Positions 16,759 through 24,121 of a stretch of DNA of 49,176 bases are shown in pieces; position 1 is the stretch's first letter; each line of letters begins with the position of its first letter. Under the pieces are notes generated by a model. That model had not been told where the DNA came from. It worked only from the letters and a program-made list of their open reading frames with translations, and did no database searches. Location: contig NZ_QVMO01000023.1 of NCBI RefSeq assembly GCF_010501055.1, forward strand, positions 1 through 49,176. The letters run 5' to 3'. The position numbers and the translations under genes were made by a program. Source of the DNA: Dysgonomonas sp. 521. GTDB lineage: Bacteria; Bacteroidota; Bacteroidia; Bacteroidales; Dysgonomonadaceae.

Positions 16759-19002
16759 GTTTTGCCGCCTGTTTACTGCTTTTACCCCCTTTATTTTAGC
16801 TATGCGGGAGCATAACGTCTGTAAGTCGTTCACATCGTGCACATAGACTATTATACGGCCTTCGAATACGCCATCATTCGTTTCTATGCTCATGCTCTTG
16901 ATGTTGAGGGAGCCTGCAGTTATTACCTTTGTGATGTCGTTGAGCATGCCCATCCGGTCGATGCCGTTGACGGTAATGGCCGAAATGAAAGGGAACTGGG
17001 TATAGCTACCCCACTCCAGGTTGACAATCCTGTTGCCGTGGCTCGCTTTTAACTTGAACCCTACAGGACAATGTATGCTGTGTACTTCTACCTCGTTGTT
17101 ATCCTTTATATATCCGAATACCTTATCGCCCGGAATAGGGTTGCAGCAGGTAGGCATGATGAAGTTTTTGTTGAATGAATCTTCTTCGAGGATATATGTT
17201 TTCTTCGGGTCTATCGCTTCGTACTCTGTAGTCTTTGAATCTATCTTTTCCGTCTTTTTGCCTACATGCAGGGCTTGCTTCATGTAGCTGAATATTCCGT
17301 TGTTCGGGTTCTGCTTCTTTAGAGTTAATATCTTCTCTATTTTCTGAGGCAGTGTTATTTCATTGTTGCCGATGGCGCAGAAGAGTTCTTCCTTGCTTAC
17401 CTTTTGGTAATAGTCGAGCATTCTGTCTATTATGGCAGGAGTAATTTCTATATTTGTACCCTCAATGCTCTTGTTGAGCATTTCTTCTCCGGTTTTGGCC
17501 ATTTCCCTGCGGAGGCGTCTCAGCGCGTATTCTATTTTTGTACGTGCTTTGGCGGTGGTCACTATACCCAGCCATTCAGACTTAGGTAGCTGCGATTTGG
17601 AGGTAAGTATCTCCACCTGGTCTCCGCTGTTCAGCTTTTCGCTGAGTGGCACTAGCTTGTGGTTTACCTTTGCCCCTATGCAGTGGTCTCCTATGCGGGA
17701 GTGCAGGTCGTAGGCAAAGTCGAGCGCAGTGGCTCCCTGTGCCAGCGTCCTGATTTCACCTTTGGGCGTGAATACGAATATTTCCTGCGAAAAGAGATTT
17801 AGCTTTATGGTGTCGAGAAAATCCATTGCGTTTGGGCTGGGACTTTCCAGTATTTCCTGAATGGTTTTGAGCCATTTGTCGAGCTCGGTGTCTTCTTCTA
17901 TCTTGCCTTCTTTGTATTTCCAGTGCGCGGCGAAGCCTTTTTCGGCTACGTCATCCATCCGGCGGCTGCGTATCTGTATCTCTATCCATTGCCCGTCGGG
18001 GCCCATTACAGTGAGGTGGAGCGCCTGGTATCCGTTCGATTTGGGGCGGCTGACCCAGTCTCTGATACGGTCGGGGCGGAGTTTGTAGATGTCGGTTATC
18101 ACGGAATATATGTCCCAACATCGTTTTTTCTCGTCTATGCCCACTTCGTTTTCGAAAATTATGCGGACGGCGAAAATGTCATAGATTTCCTCGAAAGGAA
18201 CTCCTTTTGCCTGCATCTTGTTCCAGATGGAGTACACCGATTTTTCGCGCGCCCTGATCTCGTACTTGAATCCCAGCTCGTTCATCTTTTCTATAACGGG
18301 CTGCGCAAAGTGCTCGTAAACGTCTGCCCGCATACGGTGGGTATCGCGCAATTTTCCTGCTATCTCGCTATAAACCTGCGGGTTTTCCCATTTGAAGCTG
18401 AGTTCTTCGAGTTCTGTCTTTATGGCAAAGAGGCCTAAACGGTGGGCCAGGGGGGCATATATAAACATTGTTTCTCCGGCTATCTTGTATTGCTTGGCCG
18501 GAGCCATGGAGCCGAGGGTGCGCATATTATGCAGCCGGTCTGCTATCTTTACAAGGATGACACGGATATCGTCGGACATGGTAAGGAGCAGTTTCCTGAA
18601 GTTTTCGGCTTGTGCCGAGACGTTTTCGCCAAACATACCGCTCGATATTTTGGTAAGCCCGTCCACTATCTGTGCTATTTTTTCTCCAAAGAGGCCTTTT
18701 ATATCATCTACAGTGTACTCGGTATCTTCCACTACATCGTGCAACAGCGCGGCACAGATGGATGTGGAGCCCAGACCGATTTCTCCGCAGACGATGCGCG
18801 CCACGGCTATAGGGTGCATTATGTAGGGTTCTCCCGAGCGGCGGCGTGCGCCTTTGTGCGCTTCCTTTGCCAGAAGAAAGGCTTTTGTAATGATGTCTAC
18901 CTTGCGTCTGTGGTTCGTTTTAAGATAATCTTCTATCAGTGCGTTGAATTCCGATTCGATAGATAAATCTTCTTGAATGTGTGTATCCTCTTTTTTGCTC
19001 AT
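16756..19002 (-). CDS. Bifunctional (p)ppGpp synthetase/hydrolase
   Basis: A 748-residue Rel/SpoT enzyme that makes and degrades the alarmone (p)ppGpp in the cytoplasm. An HD hydrolase domain has GEPYIMHPIAVA and the intact metal motif HDVVED (88-93). The synthetase domain follows: RAREKSVYSIWNKM, YDIFAVRIIF, SRPKSNGYQALHLTV and EIQIRSRRMDDVAEKGFAAHWKY. Both active sites look complete, hence bifunctional. TGS (EIFVFTPKGEIRTLAQGATALDFAYDLHS), a helical segment and a C-terminal ACT/RRM domain (AITVNGIDRMGMLNDITKVI) complete the normal length. The gene ends at a MITE remnant: the last codons are followed by a TAA within that end. It lies downstream of parA-parB-DUF5683-MltD. Confidence 0.95.
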   Translation of the reverse strand: MSKKEDTHIQEDLSIESEFNALIEDYLKTNHRRKVDIITKAFLLAKEAHKGARRRSGEPYIMHPIAVARIVCGEIGLGSTSICAALLHDVVEDTEYTVDDIKGLFGEKIAQIVDGLTKISSGMFGENVSAQAENFRKLLLTMSDDIRVILVKIADRLHNMRTLGSMAPAKQYKIAGETMFIYAPLAHRLGLFAIKTELEELSFKWENPQVYSEIAGKLRDTHRMRADVYEHFAQPVIEKMNELGFKYEIRAREKSVYSIWNKMQAKGVPFEEIYDIFAVRIIFENEVGIDEKKRCWDIYSVITDIYKLRPDRIRDWVSRPKSNGYQALHLTVMGPDGQWIEIQIRSRRMDDVAEKGFAAHWKYKEGKIEEDTELDKWLKTIQEILESPSPNAMDFLDTIKLNLFSQEIFVFTPKGEIRTLAQGATALDFAYDLHSRIGDHCIGAKVNHKLVPLSEKLNSGDQVEILTSKSQLPKSEWLGIVTTAKARTKIEYALRRLRREMAKTGEEMLNKSIEGTNIEITPAIIDRMLDYYQKVSKEELFCAIGNNEITLPQKIEKILTLKKQNPNNGIFSYMKQALHVGKKTEKIDSKTTEYEAIDPKKTYILEEDSFNKNFIMPTCCNPIPGDKVFGYIKDNNEVEVHSIHCPVGFKLKASHGNRIVNLEWGSYTQFPFISAITVNGIDRMGMLNDITKVITAGSLNIKSMSIETNDGVFEGRIIVYVHDVNDLQTLCSRIAKIKGVKAVNRRQN

Positions 19003-19020
19003 AAAAAATCTGTGAAGTTA

Positions 19021-19028
19021 CAAAATTA
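19021..19028 (-). promoter_or_regulatory. Candidate -7 box for rel
   Basis: TAATTTTG on the minus strand fits TAnnTTTG, 19 nt before the rel ATG, but there is no good TTTG box at the right distance. It may support separate expression of rel within the par-MltD-rel run. Confidence 0.3.
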
Positions 19029-19107
19029 GTAAATTCACTGATATTTAGAAATAAGAGTCTTATAATAAAATGGTTTTAACAAAAAACATTTTGGTCCATG
19101 CTCTTAT

Positions 19108-21042
19108 TTATTTGTCAGCAGTATAAGGCGTTCCTCTGTCTGCCTGTTCAGAGTTACTGTTCAGGGTATCACTTCCTTCGGGCAATATAATCAACAGGCG
19201 CTGGCCTACTTTGGCCATATTGCCTGATAGTTTGTTCCACGACTGGATGTCTTTTTTCGATACGTTGTAGCGGTTGGCTATCTGAGAGATGGTTTCGCCT
19301 ATCTTCACTTTGTGGTATATAATCCTCGAATCGTTCGTAGAGTGATCGTTTTCGTCGTCAGTAGATGATATATGTACACGCGGAAGGGTCGACTCGTTGC
19401 GTTCTGTTTCCACTTTTTTGAGGTAAGTGTCGAATAAGGCGGCTGTAAAGGTAGAGTCTATCTCCACTGTAGGCAGTACAGGCTCACTAAGTTTGTTCTG
19501 TGTCATTTCTTCTGCCTGTACCTGTATATATTGGGTTTTCTGTATTTTCAGGCTTGTTCCGGCTATCAGCTTGTTCGACTTAATGTTGTTCCACTTTTTG
19601 ATTTGAGCCACGGTAGCGCCATTCTTCTTTGCTATGCCTGCCCATGTGTCGCCCTTGCGTACTTTATAGTAGGAGGTTATTGTTTTTGCTTCGGTTTTTG
19701 TACTGGCCGAAACGTTATTGGAGCCGGAGGACGAGTTTGAGGCCAGTGTTGTTGCTGACGACTGTCCTGTTGATTTCTGCGCCACTTCGCGGTATATTTT
19801 CAGGCGCCTGCCAACGGTCAGTTTGTTGGATGAAAGTCCGTTCCAGTTTTTTATCTGCTTGGAAGTGACCCCGTACCTGCCGGCAAGTTTAGCCAGTGTG
19901 TCGCCTCTTCTTACCCTGTGTGTTATTGTGCCCGAACCTGAAGATCCGCCACCCGTAACATCCAGTCCGGCTACTTTGCGGTGCGGCATCAGTTGGTCGA
20001 ACCTGTGGGTGTAGATCGTGTTGCTGTTGTCTATAAATTCGGATACTTTCTTTATCGGTAGGTTCAGGGCGTATTGTTTGTACTCGCCGGGTATGATATC
20101 GCTGCTGAACTGGGGGTTGAACTGACGCAGGTCGTCTACCGACACATTGATGATGTCGGCTATCTGCTGGAAGTGGACATTCTTACTTATCATCAGGGAG
20201 TCCATCGATGCAGGATTGCGACATTCCAAAGGGCATATATTATGGTCGTTGTAATAGTTCATTATGTATGTGGCCGCTATAAAGGCGGGTACATATCCCC
20301 GTGTTTCGCGCGGGAGGTATGGGTAGATAGCCCAGTAGTCGGTTTGTCCTCCGCTACGGCGTATGGCCTTGTTTACATTACCCGGGCCGCAGTTGTAGGC
20401 TGCTATTACCAGATTCCAGTCTCCGTATATGGAGTAAAGGTCTTTGAGGTATCTGGCGGCAGCATTGGTCGATTTGACAGGGTCGCGGCGTTCGTCTACC
20501 AGGCTGTTTATCTCCAGGTCGTACATCTTTCCGGTGCTTGCCATAAACTGCCAAAGTCCTGTTGCTCCTACTCTTGAGCGTGCAATAGGATTTAGTGCAG
20601 ATTCTATAACCGGCAGATATTTGAGCTCGAGCGGTAAACCTTCGCGGTCGAGGGCTTCTTCGAACAGGGGGAAATAGTATTTTCCTTCGCCAAGCATATA
20701 GCTTACCTGGTTGCGCCTGCGTCCTGCATACATTTCTATATAGCTGCGTACTACGGGGTTGAATACCAATTCCATCTTGGTAGGCAATGTATATAAACGG
20801 CGGATATACACGGAGTCTTCGAATATGACAGCCTGGTCGCTGAGCGAACGGCAGTTGTCGGCATATTTGACATTCCTGCTCCATGTAGATAGCAGCTGGT
20901 CATAGTTTTGTTCCATATCGGCGGGAAATACAATAGCCTTATCTGTAATCGTATCTCGCACCGACAGTTCCCGATTGGTTTGTCCGGCTACAACGAGCGA
21001 ACAGCCAATAAAAAATCCTGTAAATATAATTCTTTTCAGCAT
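19108..21042 (-). CDS. LysM-containing lytic transglycosylase (MltD-like)
   Basis: A 644-residue periplasmic peptidoglycan lytic transglycosylase. A signal peptide (MLKRIIFTGFFIGCSLVVAGQ) without a clear lipobox starts it. A helical lead-in (EMYAGRRRNQVSYMLGEGKYYFPLFEEAL) and the catalytic SLT domain follow: Glu147 in LPVIESALNP, then GATGLWQFMASTGKMY and AAYNCGPGNVNKAIRR. Three LysM repeats end the protein (THRVRRGDTLAKLAGRYGV; YYKVRKGDTWAGIAKKNGA; YHKVKIGETISQIANRYNV), spaced by Ser/Thr-rich linkers; they bind glycan strands. It is 50 nt downstream of the DUF5683 gene on the same strand. The order parA-parB-DUF5683-mltD-rel is a common Bacteroidota arrangement. Confidence 0.92.
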   Translation of the reverse strand: MLKRIIFTGFFIGCSLVVAGQTNRELSVRDTITDKAIVFPADMEQNYDQLLSTWSRNVKYADNCRSLSDQAVIFEDSVYIRRLYTLPTKMELVFNPVVRSYIEMYAGRRRNQVSYMLGEGKYYFPLFEEALDREGLPLELKYLPVIESALNPIARSRVGATGLWQFMASTGKMYDLEINSLVDERRDPVKSTNAAARYLKDLYSIYGDWNLVIAAYNCGPGNVNKAIRRSGGQTDYWAIYPYLPRETRGYVPAFIAATYIMNYYNDHNICPLECRNPASMDSLMISKNVHFQQIADIINVSVDDLRQFNPQFSSDIIPGEYKQYALNLPIKKVSEFIDNSNTIYTHRFDQLMPHRKVAGLDVTGGGSSGSGTITHRVRRGDTLAKLAGRYGVTSKQIKNWNGLSSNKLTVGRRLKIYREVAQKSTGQSSATTLASNSSSGSNNVSASTKTEAKTITSYYKVRKGDTWAGIAKKNGATVAQIKKWNNIKSNKLIAGTSLKIQKTQYIQVQAEEMTQNKLSEPVLPTVEIDSTFTAALFDTYLKKVETERNESTLPRVHISSTDDENDHSTNDSRIIYHKVKIGETISQIANRYNVSKKDIQSWNKLSGNMAKVGQRLLIILPEGSDTLNSNSEQADRGTPYTADK

Positions 21043-21092
21043 AAGTGTCTTTGTTTTGGTACAACAGGGGTAGTTATGGTGTACCCTGCAAA

Positions 21093-21785
21093 TTAAAAAT
21101 TAATAATCCATTGAACCCCAAAGGAGGCTTTAGAATAAGATGTAGGCATCCAGATCATAGGTTGAATTCTCATCGACAGATCGGGCGACATATCAAAGTC
21201 ATATAACTGGGCATCGACGTAGGCGTCTATCATGCAGAGGGCATATACTCCTACCGAAATAATAATGGCTAAGTCACGGTTCCTTCTGAAAAAGTCTTTC
21301 TTCTTTTTGAATAGATCAACATAACGTTGTTTGTTCGAGTCTACGTCACTCTGTGATACGCCAAAGTCCAGATAGCTTGTCCCTGTTCCCAAAACGAGGT
21401 CTTTATAAGCCTGCGAATATTCGGAGTAACGTGATCCGTTCCACGTGATAGCATAAGTTAAACCCAATGCTCCTCCATACACGATGGGGAGTTTCCAGTA
21501 TTTACGGTTGTATATTTGTCCCCCACCGGGGAAGATAGCGGAATAAATGACCGCTTTCTTTGAGTCTGGTTTAAATTCCGGGATGCCGATGGTAATAATA
21601 GAATCGGCAATAATAACGGTTTTCTCTGTCTCGGCAACGGTATCACGCCTGATATCCTTTCCTGTGACTTCCAACCGGCTGTTATCTATGATGGTAGAAT
21701 CGTTTGAAAGCGGCTCCTGAGCATTAGCACTCAGATAAAAGTTCCCTAAAACGCAGCACAAACTGATTACCAATCTTTTTCTCAT
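21093..21785 (-). CDS. DUF5683 membrane protein
   Basis: A 230-residue exported protein with a signal peptide ending at YLSANAQ. The recognisable part is KPDSKKAVIYSAIFPGGGQIYNRKYWKLPIVYGGALGLTYAI, the DUF5683 signature (atypical helical membrane-associated region with a GGGQ[IV]Y core). A further hydrophobic stretch is RDLAIIISVGVYALCMIDAYVDAQLYDF. The C-terminus is beta-like (SFGVQWIINF) and could sit in the outer membrane. Its function is not known. It starts 26 nt after parB and lies before the MltD gene, the usual place for this family in Bacteroidota, so a link to cell-envelope growth or chromosome segregation is often guessed from context only. Confidence 0.85.
   Translation of the reverse strand: MRKRLVISLCCVLGNFYLSANAQEPLSNDSTIIDNSRLEVTGKDIRRDTVAETEKTVIIADSIITIGIPEFKPDSKKAVIYSAIFPGGGQIYNRKYWKLPIVYGGALGLTYAITWNGSRYSEYSQAYKDLVLGTGTSYLDFGVSQSDVDSNKQRYVDLFKKKKDFFRRNRDLAIIISVGVYALCMIDAYVDAQLYDFDMSPDLSMRIQPMIWMPTSYSKASFGVQWIINF
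21437..21452. other. Weak parS-like site
   Basis: A CACGTG core with flanks CGTTC and ATAGC matches 11 of 15 defined positions of the widespread parS consensus. It lies in the DUF5683 gene right after parB, a place where parS often occurs. The right half is poor, so a chance match is quite possible. Confidence 0.25.
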
Positions 21786-21811
21786 ATAGATATTACGGAG
21801 AATGTTTTATT

Positions 21812-22720
21812 TTATTTCTTTAATTGGTCAAAAATAGCAATAATTTTCTCCAATTCCTCTTCCGATTTGAAAGGAATGCTTATTTTTCCTTTTCCCTGCT
21901 CGTTGCAGGTAAGTTGCACTTTGGTAGAAAAAAACTTCGACAGGTGGTTTTTCAGCAGTGCGAATTCTTCGGGAGTGGCTTTTTTTACACCCGATTTTTT
22001 TACTGCTTCCACCACTTTTTCTTCTTTGAGCAGGTCTTCGAGCTTTTCGCCTTTGCTGATAGCTCTCACATATTCTTCTACTTTGCGTACCGACAGGCCT
22101 TCTTCGAGTATCAGCTCGTATACTTCGAGCTGGGCTGCCGGGTCTTCCAACGTGACAAGGGTACGGGCATGCGCCATGTCTATTTTCTTGTCCCTGATGC
22201 CCATCTGTATCTCGGCCGGGAGTTTCAGCAGGCGTAGGTAGTTGGCTATTGTTGTCCTTTTTTTGCCTATACGCTCACTCAGGCGTTCCTGTGTGAGGTT
22301 GTAGGTTTCTATGAGGTTTTGATAAGCTAAAGCTATTTCGATGGAGTTGAGGTCTTCGCGCTGTATGTTTTCTACCAGAGCCATTTCCATGACGTTTTCG
22401 TCTTCGGCTGTTTTTATATATGCCGGTATGGTAGTCAGTTTGGCTAACAGGGAAGCCCTGTAGCGGCGTTCGCCCGCTATGATCTGGTAAGAGTCGCTGT
22501 CGATCTGACGCAACGTTATTGGCTGTATAACACCTATCTGACGAATAGACGCGGCAAGTTCCTGTAACGCTTCTTCTTCGAATATGCGGCGCGGCTGGTC
22601 GGGGTTTGCCTGTATTTTAGATAATTCTATTTCGTTGATAGAGGATGAACCTTCGGTTTTTACTTCATCAATGGTAATCAGGGCATCGAGCCCTCTTCCT
22701 AAAACCATTTTTTTAGCCAT
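21812..22720 (-). CDS. parB: Chromosome partitioning protein ParB
   Basis: A 302-residue DNA-binding CTPase that loads at parS and spreads along DNA for segregation. The N-terminal tail AKKMVLGRGLDALI is the usual ParA-contact peptide. Box I (QANPDQPRRIFEEEALQELAASI) and box II (GERRYRAS, residues 83-90) make the CTP-binding region. The helix-turn-helix is around 137-165 (LTQERLSERIGKKRTTIANYLRLLKLP). The C-terminal dimerisation part is short and Lys/Glu-rich. It is normal in length. A 135-bp gap separates it from parA; a -7-like TAACTTTG overlapping the parA stop suggests it may also have its own promoter. Confidence 0.96.
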   Translation of the reverse strand: MAKKMVLGRGLDALITIDEVKTEGSSSINEIELSKIQANPDQPRRIFEEEALQELAASIRQIGVIQPITLRQIDSDSYQIIAGERRYRASLLAKLTTIPAYIKTAEDENVMEMALVENIQREDLNSIEIALAYQNLIETYNLTQERLSERIGKKRTTIANYLRLLKLPAEIQMGIRDKKIDMAHARTLVTLEDPAAQLEVYELILEEGLSVRKVEEYVRAISKGEKLEDLLKEEKVVEAVKKSGVKKATPEEFALLKNHLSKFFSTKVQLTCNEQGKGKISIPFKSEEELEKIIAIFDQLKK

Positions 22721-22850
22721 ATTTATTTTATAATTTAATGGGATTCAAAAAATTAATATTTAAATATTAAAGAAAGTGAGTAGTCAAACATTTATCTTTA
22801 AATTTTTGAATCTTTAAATCTTTAAATTTGAAATTACTTATATCGGATTG

Positions 22851-22858
22851 CAAAGTTA
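22851..22858 (-). promoter_or_regulatory. Candidate -7 box for parB
   Basis: TAACTTTG on the minus strand overlaps the parA stop codon and fits TAnnTTTG. No convincing TTTG box lies 19-21 nt upstream. The 135-bp interval to parB is otherwise AT-rich with repeated AAATCTTT stretches and no gene. Confidence 0.35.
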
Positions 22859-23620
22859 GGAATTTTTCTCAATAAGTTCCTGCGCCAGTTGCATATGATT
22901 GACAGCACCTTTGGATGCGGCATCGTAAACGAGTACGGGCTGGGCAAAACTTTGCGATTCGCTCAGTTTAATGTTACGCTGGATAACGGTAGTGAACACC
23001 AAATCCTGAAAGTGGTTCTTCACTTCTTCATATATCTGGTTGGCCAGCCGCAGGCGTGCATCGTACATAGTAAGGAGGAATCCTTCTATTTCGAGTGCAG
23101 GATTCAGCTTATTCTTTATTATTTTTATCGTGTTCAGTAATTTACTGATTCCCTCCAGTGCAAAGTATTCGCATTGTACGGGTATGATGATGGAGTCGGC
23201 CGCCGTAAGGGCGTTTACGGTAATCAGCCCCAGCGATGGCGAACAGTCTATCAGGACGTAATCGTAATCTTCTTTGAGGGGTGCCAGTACTGCTGCCAGT
23301 TGCTTTTCCCTGTTTTCGATATTGAGCATCTCCAGTTCGGCTCCTACCAGATTGATATGGGAGGGCAGTACATCAAGTCGCTCTATATCGGTTTTTACGA
23401 TCGCTTCTTTTGACGAAGCTGTACTGATGAGGCACTCGTAAATCGTTTTATTTACTTTCTTGATATCTATTCCAAGACCGGATGACGCATTTGCCTGAGG
23501 GTCGGCGTCCACTACCAGTACTTTTTTTTCAAGAGCGGCCAGCGAAGTGGCCAGATTTATTGTAGTTGTTGTTTTTCCTACGCCGCCTTTTTGGTTGGCT
23601 AATGCTATTATTTTACCCAT
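22856..23620 (-). CDS. parA: Chromosome partitioning ATPase ParA
   Basis: A 254-residue ParA/Soj-type ATPase that works with ParB to move origins apart on the nucleoid. The deviant Walker A motif is NQKGGVGKTTTT (Lys11 and Lys16). Walker A' is VLVVDADPQANASSGLG, and Walker B is YVLIDCSPSLGLIT. The ending LSESQSFAQPVLVYDAASKGAVNHMQLAQEL is typical of the chromosomal clade. No N-terminal HTH extension is present, which favours a chromosomal rather than a plasmid type. This and ParB suggest that the window lies not far from the replication origin, although gene order alone cannot prove that. Confidence 0.96.
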   Translation of the reverse strand: MGKIIALANQKGGVGKTTTTINLATSLAALEKKVLVVDADPQANASSGLGIDIKKVNKTIYECLISTASSKEAIVKTDIERLDVLPSHINLVGAELEMLNIENREKQLAAVLAPLKEDYDYVLIDCSPSLGLITVNALTAADSIIIPVQCEYFALEGISKLLNTIKIIKNKLNPALEIEGFLLTMYDARLRLANQIYEEVKNHFQDLVFTTVIQRNIKLSESQSFAQPVLVYDAASKGAVNHMQLAQELIEKNS

Positions 23621-23762
23621 AGAAAGTTAGTGATGTTTTTTCCGAAGACAAATTAAAGAAATAAAAACAGGAATATGAAGTTAAATTTGTGTAACAAGAC
23701 ATATATTGTTGAAAAGTCGGTCAGATTGTTAATAAAGTAAATGGGGAATTATAGGTTATGAG

Positions 23763-24026
23763 TCATTTTGTCCCATCGGATTTATAAATATATTGAGGTT
23801 GCGGAACGAGGTATTTGGATTTGGAAACATCTATGAATATAATCTCGCCTGATGCTGGTTTGTAGCTATCAGGTAAAAGCATACGAATAGCGCCTACCCA
23901 TTTCTGGATGGTCTTATCCGACCCTGAGTTATAGGGTAGCGTCATCCACAGGAAAGTGAAGATAAACAACAGAATGCTGTAGATATGCAGTTTGCCGTTA
24001 GTAAAGAAGGATTTTATATAATGCAT
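23763..24026 (-). CDS. Short membrane protein, possible truncated CHASE2
   Basis: The ATG chosen gives 87 residues (MHYIKSFFTNGKLHIYSILL); an open frame extends 15 codons further upstream. One strong hydrophobic helix (IYSILLFIFTFLWMTLPY) is followed by an extracytoplasmic stretch with RMLLPDSYKPASGEIIFIDVSKSKYLVPQP, and then it stops. The helix followed by 'IxFIDVSxxKxLVP' resembles the start of the CHASE2 sensor proteins that sit beside caspase-type genes in Bacteroidota. Those are several hundred residues long, so this may be a remnant. No continuation is readable in any frame in the 140 bp after the stop. It follows the caspase gene on the same strand by about 100 nt. The family call is an inference. 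Confidence 0.4.
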   Translation of the reverse strand: MHYIKSFFTNGKLHIYSILLFIFTFLWMTLPYNSGSDKTIQKWVGAIRMLLPDSYKPASGEIIFIDVSKSKYLVPQPQYIYKSDGTK

Positions 24027-24121
24027 TTGATATAAAATGTCGTTTAAAAATTGCATCCAAATGCAACACATTACCTACGGAGATAACCTTACCATTGATA
24101 AGAATTATAAAGTGATAATTT

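Noticed and set aside
20378..20884. 168-residue minus-strand frame overlapping the lytic transglycosylase gene
   Set aside because: It lies within the well-supported SLT/LysM gene in another frame, and its composition is Arg/Pro-rich shadow.
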